Part shown: positions 17,582 through 24,929 of the stretch, one piece after another
How positions within the stretch are numbered: position 1 is the first letter of the stretch
How the letters are laid out: every line of letters begins with the position of its first letter
Source: Pseudomonas kielensis
GTDB lineage: Bacteria; Pseudomonadota; Gammaproteobacteria; Pseudomonadales; Pseudomonadaceae
Direction: 5' to 3'
Assembly: GCF_014236655.1 (NCBI RefSeq)
Contig: NZ_JACMYG010000003.1
Location: 186,001-250,000 of the forward strand
Length of the DNA: 64,000 nt
Position numbers and translations under genes: made by a program
Notes under the pieces: model-generated
What the model saw: only the letters and a program-made list of their open reading frames with translations
Databases searched by the model: none
Told to the model about the DNA's origin: nothing

Positions 17582-18904
17582 TCAAGGTTGCTGGAGCAGG
17601 TGCTGCGCCAGGGCGGCGAACGCCGCAAGGGTCACCGGGTCGTTGGCGGCGTTGCCCGCCACCGGGTGCGAGGCGAAACGGGCGATGACCATCTGCGCCT
17701 GCGGGTCGATGTACAGGCTTTGCCCGTGCACGCCGCGGGCCATGAAGGCGCGGTTCGGGTTGTGGCTGACCCACCACATGTTGCGGTAGCTCCAGCCCTG
17801 CAACAGGCCATAACCGGCCTTGGCGAAGGCCGCCTTGTCGCCACCGCCACGGATCTCGTCGACCACGGCCTTGGGCACGATCTGCTCGCCGTTGGCCTGC
17901 CCGTCATTGCGCAGCATTTCACCGACCCGGGCCATGTCCCGCAACCCGGCGTTGAATCCACCACCGGCAAAGGGGGTGCCGATGCTGTCCACGCTGAAAT
18001 AGGCGTCCTGTTCCATGCCCAGGCGACTCCAGATACGTTGCGACAGGAGCTGGGCGACGTTTTGCCCCGTGACCCGGGCGATCACCCAGCCCAGTACGTC
18101 GGTGTTGATGGTCTTGTAGGCGAAGGCATCGCCGTGGCGGCCCTGGGCTTGCACACTTTGCAGAAACTCATAGTAGCTGCGCGGACCACGGTAATCCTTG
18201 GGCTTGGGCAGGGGATTGCCGGCATTGGCATGGGCCCAGATTTGGGCGTCGGGGTTGGCATAGTCTTCGCTGTACTTAAGGCCCGTGGTCATGTCCAGCA
18301 CCTGGCGCAGCGTCGCGTTGCCAAAGGCCGAGTTCGCCAGCTCCGGGACGTAGTCGTCGACGCGCTTGGCCGGGTCGAGCTTGCCTTCGGCGACCAGGGT
18401 TGCCCCCAGGATCCCGACCAGGGATTTGGTCACCGACATGGCTGCGTGCTGGCCTTGGGGCGTCAACACGCCAAAGTAGCGCTCGTACACCACCTTGCCG
18501 CGATGCAGCACGACAATCCCGTCGGTGTAGGTGGCGGACAGCGATTGTGCCCAGGTGAGGGGCTGATGGCTGTCCAGGGTGTTGAACGACAGGGCGTCGA
18601 TGGCGCGGTCGGGCGCCTGTACCAGCACCGACGGCGCCGCCAGCCCGCGCGAGACGTTCAGGGTGGGCATCAACTGGCGAAAGTTGGAGAAGCTCCAGCG
18701 CAGCGCCGGAAATTGGTAGTAGCTGCCATCGGCGAACCGAATGATGCGCGCAGGCGGCGGTGGCGAACCGACCATCCAGCCGAGCGTTGCCGGGTCGCTG
18801 GCGACGGCGTCGGGGTAATCAATGGCGCCGGCGGACGCGCAGGTCAGGCTGGTGAGCACGCCGGCGAACAGCGAAAGGGCGGTCAAGCGCGGAGCTGGCT
18901 TCAT
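17582..18904 (-). CDS. Secreted serine hydrolase, class C beta-lactamase fold (NylB/EstB-like)
   Basis: A 440-residue protein with a signal peptide (cleavage near ASAGA). The SxxK catalytic motif is SVTK at about residues 155-158, followed by the YxE-type tyrosine in LKYSEDYA, the second block of the family. RVDDYVPELANSAFG and the TGLKYSED block resemble 6-aminohexanoate-dimer hydrolase (NylB). Likely periplasmic amide- or esterase; true beta-lactamase activity is not implied because the KTG box is not obvious (HGQS appears there). It is a single gene; an AT-rich gap of 255 bp separates it from the divergent lpxO. Confidence 0.87.
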   Translation of the reverse strand: MKPAPRLTALSLFAGVLTSLTCASAGAIDYPDAVASDPATLGWMVGSPPPPARIIRFADGSYYQFPALRWSFSNFRQLMPTLNVSRGLAAPSVLVQAPDRAIDALSFNTLDSHQPLTWAQSLSATYTDGIVVLHRGKVVYERYFGVLTPQGQHAAMSVTKSLVGILGATLVAEGKLDPAKRVDDYVPELANSAFGNATLRQVLDMTTGLKYSEDYANPDAQIWAHANAGNPLPKPKDYRGPRSYYEFLQSVQAQGRHGDAFAYKTINTDVLGWVIARVTGQNVAQLLSQRIWSRLGMEQDAYFSVDSIGTPFAGGGFNAGLRDMARVGEMLRNDGQANGEQIVPKAVVDEIRGGGDKAAFAKAGYGLLQGWSYRNMWWVSHNPNRAFMARGVHGQSLYIDPQAQMVIARFASHPVAGNAANDPVTLAAFAALAQHLLQQP

Positions 18905-19159
18905 TAGGTGAATCTTCCATGAACAGGGGCAGGTATCGGGAGATGTTGCCCGGGTGGCAAGGGTGCCGGGTTATCGGCACTACATCCAGCCTACCGTTTT
19001 TCACATTTGTTCGTTTTCCCTACGTTACAAACTGTGACTAAAATGCGCGGCGATGGTGCGTGCTGGCGTTGTGCTCAGTAGCGCCTGAACCTCAAATGTT
19101 GCGTTGATCCACGTCCGATGGTGCGCAACGTGTTTTTTTCCGACCAGTGATTATTTTTC
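18905..19159. other. Divergent promoter region between the serine hydrolase and lpxO
   Basis: This 255-bp gap separates two divergent genes. I see no ORF of note and no clear repeat or operator; both promoters must lie here. The lpxO start is preceded by an AT-rich run (TTATTTTTC) without a strong ribosome site. Confidence 0.35.
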
Positions 19160-20059
19160 GTGAAGCTGATTTTTGTTTCCCTTTACCTGCTATCCATCGC
19201 CTACGTGCACCTGCGCGGTCGCGTTCGGCACAAGCTGGGTCGCCAGCTAAGCGATCATTCGAGCTTCCTGGCGCCGGTCAACTGCTTTCTTTATCTGTTT
19301 TCCAAACTGCCGAACCGGCCGTACCTGGACCCGCGTGACTTCCCCGATCTGAGCCCGTTACAGGCCCATTGGCAGGAAATTCGCGAAGAAGGCCAGAACC
19401 TGCTGCGGGCAGGGGAGATCAAGCGCTCGGAGCAGTACAACGACGTGGGTTTCAATTCGTTCTTCAAGACCGGCTGGAAACGTTTCTACCTGAAGTGGTA
19501 CGGCGAGAGTCATCCTTCGGCGACCAAGCTGTGCCCGCGCACCACTGAACTGGTCCAGAGCATCGGTTCGATCAAGGCGGCCATGTTTGCCGAGTTGCCA
19601 CCGGGTTCGAAACTGGTGCGCCACCGTGACCCCTACGCGGGTTCCTATCGTTATCACCTGGGCCTGGACACGCCGAATGACCCTGGTTGCTACATCGAGG
19701 TCGACGGCGAGCGTTATCACTGGCGCGATGGCGAGGCGGTGATGTTCGACGAGACCTACATCCATTACGCGCAGAACACCACCCAGGCCAATCGCATCAT
19801 CCTGTTCTGCGACGTCGAACGGCCATTGAAATACCGCTGGGCGGCCGCGTTCAACGCCTGGTTCAGCCGCACGGTGATGTCCGCCGCCGGCGCGCCCAAC
19901 GATGCCGGCGATAAAACCGGCGGGATCAACCGCGCGTTCGCCCGGCTGTACAAGATCCGTTTGCGCGGCAAGGAATTGAAGAAGCGCAATCGCACGCGTT
20001 ACTACCTGGAGAAGTGGGCAATCTTCGGTGCCTTGCTGGCCGTGATCCTCTGGATCTAG
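19160..20059 (+). CDS. lpxO: Lipid A hydroxylase LpxO (aspartyl/asparaginyl beta-hydroxylase family)
   Basis: A 299-residue Fe(II)/2-oxoglutarate-dependent dioxygenase that adds a 2-hydroxyl to a secondary acyl chain of lipid A at the inner membrane. The start is hydrophobic (LIFVSLYLLSIAYVHL), and a C-terminal helix (WAIFGALLAVILWI) also looks membrane-associated. The iron ligands are visible: HRDPYAGSYRYHLGL with HxD, and IHYAQNTTQANRIIL with the distal histidine and the arginine for 2-oxoglutarate. The start is GTG at 19160, giving the usual length of about 300 residues. Confidence 0.92.
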   Translation: MKLIFVSLYLLSIAYVHLRGRVRHKLGRQLSDHSSFLAPVNCFLYLFSKLPNRPYLDPRDFPDLSPLQAHWQEIREEGQNLLRAGEIKRSEQYNDVGFNSFFKTGWKRFYLKWYGESHPSATKLCPRTTELVQSIGSIKAAMFAELPPGSKLVRHRDPYAGSYRYHLGLDTPNDPGCYIEVDGERYHWRDGEAVMFDETYIHYAQNTTQANRIILFCDVERPLKYRWAAAFNAWFSRTVMSAAGAPNDAGDKTGGINRAFARLYKIRLRGKELKKRNRTRYYLEKWAIFGALLAVILWI

Positions 20060-20079
20060 GGTCTTTTCGCCCCCCCAGG

Positions 20080-20375
20080 CGTTGCCACATCTTTGCGCTC
20101 AGGCGCTGGCGATGGTTGAGGTCGGCCCAAGGGTCGGCCTTCAGCCCGCGCAATCGCTCACCGAGTTTGTCCACCATCCATGCCTGGGCGCTGCGCCCCC
20201 CTTCGCCAGTTCATCACGACTGACCCGCTTGCAGTCCACTGCCAGGTGGCATGCGTTGATCGCCAGCCCTGCAACATCTTGTCTGGGAGTATTTCCTTCA
20301 CAGCAGCGAACCCTGGGCGTAGCGTGGTATCGAAGACCTTATCGGCATGACACTGGAGGACCTCCATCATGAGCA
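20080..20375 (-). pseudogene. Possible decayed minus-strand gene, family not recognised
   Basis: Reading the minus strand downward from about 20370, protein-like text continues but changes frame twice: MEVLQCHADKVFDTTLRPG and AAVKEILPDKMLQG, then INACHLAVDCKRVSRDELAK, then AWMVDKLGERLRGLKADPWA and DLNHRQRLSAKMWQRLGG, ending near 20080. The pieces join smoothly in order, which suggests one gene of about 95 codons with two frameshifts. No ribosome site or family is recognised, and chance is possible. Confidence 0.3.
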
Positions 20376-20746
20376 GGTACGTGTTGGCTGTATCGCTGCT
20401 GGCGTCGACCTTGCTGGGGTCGATGGCGCAGGCGCAGGACGATCCGGACCGGATCGCCGCACTCGCAGGGCCCGGCCTGGTGGTGGCGCAGAACCTGCCG
20501 GGCGCCAGTAACAACAATCCCTATAACAACCCGATTCGCCGGGCCAACCCCAACAGCATGCAGGGCACGCGACCGGCGGCACCGGTGATTCGCGCGCCTA
20601 ACACCGTGCCGGTACCGCGCCCGCCGACCCTGGACAACGGTGGCATTGGCAACGGTTACCCGCGTCCCAATGCCACCCCGGGCACGGTCCGGCCCTATGT
20701 CTCACCCGCGCCCCCTCCCAGAGACCCGGACACCAGCAACCGCTGA
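20369..20746 (+). CDS. Small exported proline/asparagine-rich protein, unknown function
   Basis: A 125-residue product. The first 23 residues are a clear signal peptide (YVLAVSLLASTLLGSMAQAQ, cleavage after AQA). The rest is low-complexity and rich in Pro, Asn and Arg (NNNPYNNPIRRANPN, VPVPRPPTLDNGG, SPAPPPRDPD), with no cysteine, and is probably unstructured in the periplasm. GGAGG lies about eight bases before the ATG, so translation is well supported. It precedes the PQQ-type sugar dehydrogenase by 37 bp on the same strand and may share its transcript. I recognise no function. Confidence 0.75.
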   Translation: MSRYVLAVSLLASTLLGSMAQAQDDPDRIAALAGPGLVVAQNLPGASNNNPYNNPIRRANPNSMQGTRPAAPVIRAPNTVPVPRPPTLDNGGIGNGYPRPNATPGTVRPYVSPAPPPRDPDTSNR

Positions 20747-20783
20747 TGACCCCGTGCCAACGATCGCAATAAAGGACGTGTGA

Positions 20784-21941
20784 ATGTCAGGAAAAACTCT
20801 ACTGGCGACCCTGTTGGGCAGCGCCCTGATGATTGCGCTGCCGGTGTCGGCGGCCGCTGTCCAGCAACTGCCGAGCGAGCTGGGCAGCGTGTCGGTGACC
20901 CAGGTCAGCCAGGGCCTGGAACACCCCTGGGCCCTGGCGTTTCTCCCCGATCAGCAGGGCATCCTGGTGACCGAGCGGCCGGGCAACCTGCGGATCATCA
21001 ACGCCGATGGCACACCCTCGGCGCCATTGAGCGGGGTGCCCAGTGTCTGGGCCAAGGGCCAGGGTGGCCTGCTGGACGTGGCGCTGTCTGCGCAATTCAA
21101 GAGTGACCGCCTGGTGTACCTGTCCTACGCCGAAGGCGATGGGGCCGGGGCCAAGGCCGGCACTGCCGTCGGCCGTGGCCGCTTGTCCAGGGACCTCAAG
21201 TCGCTGGAGGATTTCCACGTGATCTTCCGCCAGGAGCCCAAGCTCTCCACCAGTAACCATTTCGGCTCACGCCTGGTGTTCGACCGTGACGGCTATCTGT
21301 TCATCACCCTGGGCGAGAACAACGTGCGCGAAACGGCGCAGGACCTCGACAAGCTGCAAGGCAAGGTGGTGCGCATCTACCCGGACGGCCAGGTGCCCAA
21401 GGACAATCCGTTTGTCGGTCAGGCCGGGGTACGTCCGCAGATCTGGTCCTATGGCCAGCGCAATCCACAAGGGGCGGCCCTCAACCCCTGGAGTGGCGAG
21501 CTCTGGGAGAACGAGCACGGGCCCAGGGGCGGCGATGAGCTGAACATTATCGCGCGGGGTAAAAACTACGGTTGGCCCTATGCAACCCACGGCATCAACT
21601 ACTCCGGGCAGCCCATCCCTGAAGCTCGCGGCCAGACCGCCGAAGGGACCGTCGGCCCCCATCACGTCTGGCTGCAGTCACCGGGCATCAGCGGCATGGC
21701 GTTCTACGACAGCGACCGGTTCAAGGCCTGGCAGCACAGTGTGTTCATTGGCGCGCTGGCGACCCAGGAACTGATTCGCCTGCAGCTCGAGGGCGACAAG
21801 GTGGTGCATGAGGAGCGTTTGCTCGGTCAACTGAAAGCGCGGATCCGCGATGTACGCCAGGGGCCGGACGGCTACCTCTATGTGCTGACGGACGAACAGA
21901 ACGGTGCGCTGTACAAGATCGGCCTGCAGGCCGGGGATTGA
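20784..21941 (+). CDS. PQQ-dependent soluble aldose sugar dehydrogenase (YliI/Asd-type)
   Basis: A 385-residue periplasmic enzyme with a signal peptide (cleavage near VSAAA) that oxidises aldose sugars to lactones using PQQ. The six-bladed propeller family shows LEHPWALAFLPD, TERPGNLRII, GQGGLLDVALSAQF, the catalytic-histidine block SNHFGSRLVFDRDGYLFITLGE (given here in two runs), YGQRNPQGAALNPWSG, ENEHGPRGGDELNII and NYGWPYATHG. All typical blocks are intact. The start is preceded by AAAGGACGTG. It needs PQQ made elsewhere in the genome. Confidence 0.92.
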   Translation: MSGKTLLATLLGSALMIALPVSAAAVQQLPSELGSVSVTQVSQGLEHPWALAFLPDQQGILVTERPGNLRIINADGTPSAPLSGVPSVWAKGQGGLLDVALSAQFKSDRLVYLSYAEGDGAGAKAGTAVGRGRLSRDLKSLEDFHVIFRQEPKLSTSNHFGSRLVFDRDGYLFITLGENNVRETAQDLDKLQGKVVRIYPDGQVPKDNPFVGQAGVRPQIWSYGQRNPQGAALNPWSGELWENEHGPRGGDELNIIARGKNYGWPYATHGINYSGQPIPEARGQTAEGTVGPHHVWLQSPGISGMAFYDSDRFKAWQHSVFIGALATQELIRLQLEGDKVVHEERLLGQLKARIRDVRQGPDGYLYVLTDEQNGALYKIGLQAGD

Positions 21942-21972
21942 CTTGCCGGCGCGCCGGGGCTAATTTCCGGGC

Positions 21973-22041
21973 ATGACGTTCCCCGTATCGCGCCGCCAGC
22001 CAAGCATTATTATTACCGCCATTCCGGATTTGGCGGGCTAG
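21973..22041 (+). CDS. Putative leader peptide of the threonine dehydratase attenuator
   Basis: A 22-codon ORF (ATG 21973, TAG 22039) in which codons 12-17 read Ile-Ile-Ile-Thr-Ala-Ile, with three consecutive ATT codons. Ile and Thr are the product and the substrate of the pathway of the downstream gene. The stop codon lies next to a GGCGGG segment that can pair with the 5' arm of the terminator at 22057. This is the arrangement of ribosome-mediated attenuation. The ribosome site is weak, as is common for leaders. I know the ilvGMEDA leader of enterobacteria; I have not seen this one described. Confidence 0.7.
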   Translation: MTFPVSRRQPSIIITAIPDLAG

Positions 22042-22085
22042 CTGACGGCTGCACCCAACCCGCCCTTGAGGCGGGTTTTGTTTTT
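22032..22085 (+). terminator. Attenuator: intrinsic terminator with competing antiterminator
   Basis: The terminator stem AACCCGCC (22057-22064) / GGCGGGTT (22070-22077), loop CTTGA, is followed by TTTTGTTTTT. Upstream, GGCGGG at 22032-22037 can pair with CCCGCC at 22059-22064, so the two hairpins exclude each other. A ribosome stalled on the Ile/Thr codons (22006-22023) leaves GGCGGG free and favours read-through; a ribosome that reaches the TAG at 22039 covers it and favours termination before ilvA at 22122. Confidence 0.75.
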
Positions 22086-22121
22086 CTGTCTCCAGGGCCT
22101 GACGCACTTCAGGAGACATCA

Positions 22122-23135
22122 ATGGACATGCCCACCGCCGGCCAGCCACTGCTGGCGCACTATGTGAAAAAAATCCTCGCCGCACCGGTCTATCAACTGG
22201 CGGTGCGTACGCCGTTGCAAGCCGCGCCTGCGCTGTCCCAGAGGCTGGACAACCAGGTCCTGCTCAAGCGTGAAGACCTGCAGCCGACTTTCTCCTTCAA
22301 GATTCGCGGCGCCTACAACAAGCTGGCCCACCTGAGTGAGGCCCAGAAAGCCGGCGGCGTGATCACCGCGTCGGCCGGGAACCACGCCCAAGGTGTGGCG
22401 TTGGCCGCGCGGGAACTGGGGATCGACGCCTGTATCGTCATGCCCGAATCGACACCAGAGCTGAAGGTGATTGGCGTGCGCAGCCGTGGCGCACAGGCGC
22501 TGCTGCACGGCGCCAGTTTCCCGTTTGCCCTGGAGCATGCCTTGAAACTGGCACGCGAGAGCGCTCGCACTTTCGTCTCGCCGTTCGACGACCCGGATGT
22601 AATTGCCGGGCAGGGCACCGTGGCCATGGAAATCCTGCGCCAGCATCCGGGGCACCTGGATGCGATCTTCGTTCCGGTCGGTGGCGGCGGGTTGATCGCA
22701 GGCATCGCCGCCTACGTCAAATATTTGCGGCCGCAGATCCGCATCATCGGCGTGGAGTCCGAGCATTCGGCCTGTCTGCAGGCGGCGATGGCGGCAGGGG
22801 AGCCGGTGATGTTACCGAGTGTGGGGAGTTTCGCCGATGGGGTCGCCGTGGCACAGATCGGTGCCCACGGTTTTGCCATATGTCGCGACTACGTGGATCA
22901 GGTGCTGACCGTCAGTAACGACGAGTTATGTGCTGCCATCAAGGATATCTACGACGATAGCCGCTCGATCACCGAACCTTCCGGTGCCTTGGCCGTGGCG
23001 GGGATCAAGCAGTATGTGGCGCGCAATGGGATCAAGGGGCAGACGCTGGTGGCCATCGATTCCGGCGCCAACATCAACTTCGACAGTTTGCGCCATGTCG
23101 CCGAGCGCGCCGCCTTGTGCGGCGCGTCGGCTTGA
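22122..23135 (+). CDS. ilvA: Threonine ammonia-lyase (threonine dehydratase), short form without ACT domain
   Basis: A 337-residue PLP enzyme that converts threonine to 2-oxobutanoate and ammonia, the first step to isoleucine. The PLP lysine is K60 in FSFKIRGAYNK; ASAGNHAQGVALAA, the glycine loop VGGGGLIAGIAAYVK and SGANINFDSL complete the fold. At 337 residues it lacks the C-terminal ACT domains through which the long biosynthetic enzyme is inhibited by isoleucine. The upstream attenuator gives an alternative route for isoleucine control and supports a biosynthetic rather than purely catabolic role. GGAGACATCA precedes the ATG. Confidence 0.9.
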   Translation: MDMPTAGQPLLAHYVKKILAAPVYQLAVRTPLQAAPALSQRLDNQVLLKREDLQPTFSFKIRGAYNKLAHLSEAQKAGGVITASAGNHAQGVALAARELGIDACIVMPESTPELKVIGVRSRGAQALLHGASFPFALEHALKLARESARTFVSPFDDPDVIAGQGTVAMEILRQHPGHLDAIFVPVGGGGLIAGIAAYVKYLRPQIRIIGVESEHSACLQAAMAAGEPVMLPSVGSFADGVAVAQIGAHGFAICRDYVDQVLTVSNDELCAAIKDIYDDSRSITEPSGALAVAGIKQYVARNGIKGQTLVAIDSGANINFDSLRHVAERAALCGASA

Positions 23136-23152
23136 GCCGTGGGCCGGCAGGG

Positions 23153-23632
23153 TTACTGCTGGACGGCTTTCTCGACCTTGTCGGAGGCCGACCAGATGCG
23201 GTAGCGCACTTCGATGTCCTTGGGCACGTAGAGCACGATCGGCAGCTTGCTGTTGTAGCGCAGCATGAAGCCATCGCCGACCACGGGCACGAAGGCTTCC
23301 GTACGCTTGCCGTCAGGGCAGGCCATCAGGGTGCTCATGGGGCCGATGACCTTGTCCATCCGATAGAACGGATAGCCCCAGCCTTCGAGGTTCTTTTCTT
23401 CCAGAATGCCGCCCAGGCGTGGGTTGTTGCAGTCAACGCTCATGCTCTTGCCGGCGAGGATCTCGACCTGGAAGTTGTTTTCCGCAGTTTGCGGGGCGAG
23501 GTGAATGACCTGCCGGGTAAAACCCTTGTCCGCTTTCGGAAAAGGCGCGACGTCTTCGAGTGGGGTGGCCAGGGCCTGGGTCGACAGACCGGCCAGCAGC
23601 ACAGTCATGATGCTTAGGTGAGAAGAGCGCAT
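23153..23632 (-). CDS. eco: Ecotin, periplasmic serine protease inhibitor
   Basis: A 159-residue secreted inhibitor of trypsin-fold proteases. A signal peptide (cleavage near ALA|TPLED) is followed by the complete ecotin fold: [43 protein letters not shown], then the reactive loop STLMACP, where Met is the P1 residue and the cysteine pairs with that of VDCN, and [20 protein letters not shown] at the end. ATG 23632 has AGGAGG just upstream; the open frame upstream to 23830 is not conserved. It is a single gene that converges with ilvA. Confidence 0.95.
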   Translation of the reverse strand: MRSSHLSIMTVLLAGLSTQALATPLEDVAPFPKADKGFTRQVIHLAPQTAENNFQVEILAGKSMSVDCNNPRLGGILEEKNLEGWGYPFYRMDKVIGPMSTLMACPDGKRTEAFVPVVGDGFMLRYNSKLPIVLYVPKDIEVRYRIWSASDKVEKAVQQ

Positions 23633-23885
23633 GATGCCTCCTTGCGTAGGGTGAATTCGGTAAGCGCGAGCATTCTTACCGTGGCGCTCGCCTAATGCAA
23701 ACCGCAGGGGCCCAGCTGGCAAATTGCAGGATGTTTTAGCGCGATTCTTGCGTTTTGCATGAGTGCTGTTGTTGCGGCCTGACCTAAGGTACTGATTTGT
23801 TGATGAACGGGCGCGCGCGATGTTGGGCATGTTTTATGCTCCGTTCCTATGAAACGCATCATGTAGAAAGTATCGGGAGTGTTTC

Positions 23886-23978
23886 ATGACACAACCCGAG
23901 CAGAGAAAAATCGCGAAGCAAAGGAAAGAACCGGCCCAGCCCGCAGAGGCTGAGAAAAAAACAGTGTTCGCTCGATGA
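23886..23978 (+). CDS. Possible 30-residue charged peptide ORF
   Basis: A 30-codon ORF with GGGAG spaced well before its ATG. The product is rich in Lys, Arg, Glu and Gln (EQRKIAKQRKEPAQPAEAEK) and ends 16 bp before the DUF1652 gene. Such short ORFs arise by chance, but the ribosome site and tight linkage justify listing it. No family is recognised. Confidence 0.35.
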   Translation: MTQPEQRKIAKQRKEPAQPAEAEKKTVFAR

Positions 23979-23994
23979 AAAGGAGAGCCAGCTT

Positions 23995-24264
23995 ATGTTT
24001 CTGTCTGCCCTGGAACTGCGCAATATCATTGAAAGCAGTTTTTTGCCAAAACGCTGCCAATGCACGCTGTCACCGGACTTGTCCATGACCATCAAGATCT
24101 TCGGTGACCATCAGACCGATCAGATCGACCTGGTGGTCACCGGGATCGACGCCAGCACCCTCAATGGTTGCCGCGAAATCAACGAACTGATTGCCGAGCT
24201 GCGCCATGACCTGGCGTTCAGGCCCGGTACCCATGCGATCGAGCCGAAACTGCGGGCATTCTAA
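23995..24264 (+). CDS. DUF1652 family protein
   Basis: An 89-residue soluble protein that matches the small Pseudomonas DUF1652 family: the start LSALELRNIIESSFLPKRCQC, the central LSMTIKIFG, and the end LIAELRHDLAF. The function is unknown. No signal peptide or membrane helix is seen. AGGAGAGCC lies before the ATG. The family is nearly restricted to pseudomonads, which helps the taxon call. Confidence 0.85.
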   Translation: MFLSALELRNIIESSFLPKRCQCTLSPDLSMTIKIFGDHQTDQIDLVVTGIDASTLNGCREINELIAELRHDLAFRPGTHAIEPKLRAF

Positions 24265-24341
24265 GCCCGCGCTCTAAGCGCTCGACCCAGATGCACCGGG
24301 CGTGGTCGTGAAGCCAGGCCCGGCGCGGCTCACCTCGCGGT

Positions 24342-24605
24342 TCAGTTCTGATAGCTACAGGCGTGCGAGAGCTTCTGATAGCTGATGCCCTCCTGTTTGC
24401 CCAGGTTGTCGATAAACGTCATCTGCGCCGTGACCACCTTGCACTCCTGGGTGCTGGGTTCGGTCATGGAGATCACGTGTTTCACATGCAGCGGCATGCC
24501 GTAGTGATAGGGCACAGGTGCAGCGGTGCTGGTGTCGGCCAGTGCCAGTCCGGACGCCCCGGAGCTGGCGAGGGCAGAGGCAAGCAGGAGGATTCGCAGG
24601 TTCAT
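24342..24605 (-). CDS. DUF2790 family small secreted protein
   Basis: An 87-residue protein with an N-terminal signal peptide (LLLASALASSGASGLALA, cleavage before DTSTAAP) and the compact DUF2790 domain: VPYHYGMPLHVKHVISM, CKVVTAQMTFIDNLG and the terminal cysteine, so one disulphide in the periplasm is likely. Members are small Pseudomonas-specific proteins of unknown role, some reported as induced by copper or stress. It is a single gene; its 3' end converges on DUF1652. Confidence 0.85.
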   Translation of the reverse strand: MNLRILLLASALASSGASGLALADTSTAAPVPYHYGMPLHVKHVISMTEPSTQECKVVTAQMTFIDNLGKQEGISYQKLSHACSYQN

Positions 24606-24929
24606 GAGTAGTCTCCGCAGCGGGCTTGAAGTCGGCGCGGCATGCTGGATGCCGGCCCTGCCGCGTGGGGCGCCAGAGAGTGCTGCGCGAACGCGGTCCA
24701 GTCACTGTTGGACCACAGAATTAACCGGAGGTTAAGGCGATGTGTGCTGATTTTTCGCCAGCGGATTTCAGACTAAAGTCGCCTGCCGGGTAAACAAGCC
24801 TTATGCCATCATTGGCGATCACCCGTTGTCACTTCCCCTTGTATTCCCCAGCCTTGTCCGGCGGGGAGTGCGCGTTATTTGTGTTGGTTGATTGACCCGT
24901 CGCACAGATGCACTGCTGGAGCTTTTTTC

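Noticed and set aside
17525..18907. 460-codon plus-strand ORF antisense to the NylB-like hydrolase
   Set aside because: Low-complexity antisense product; the minus strand has a signal peptide and SxxK motif.
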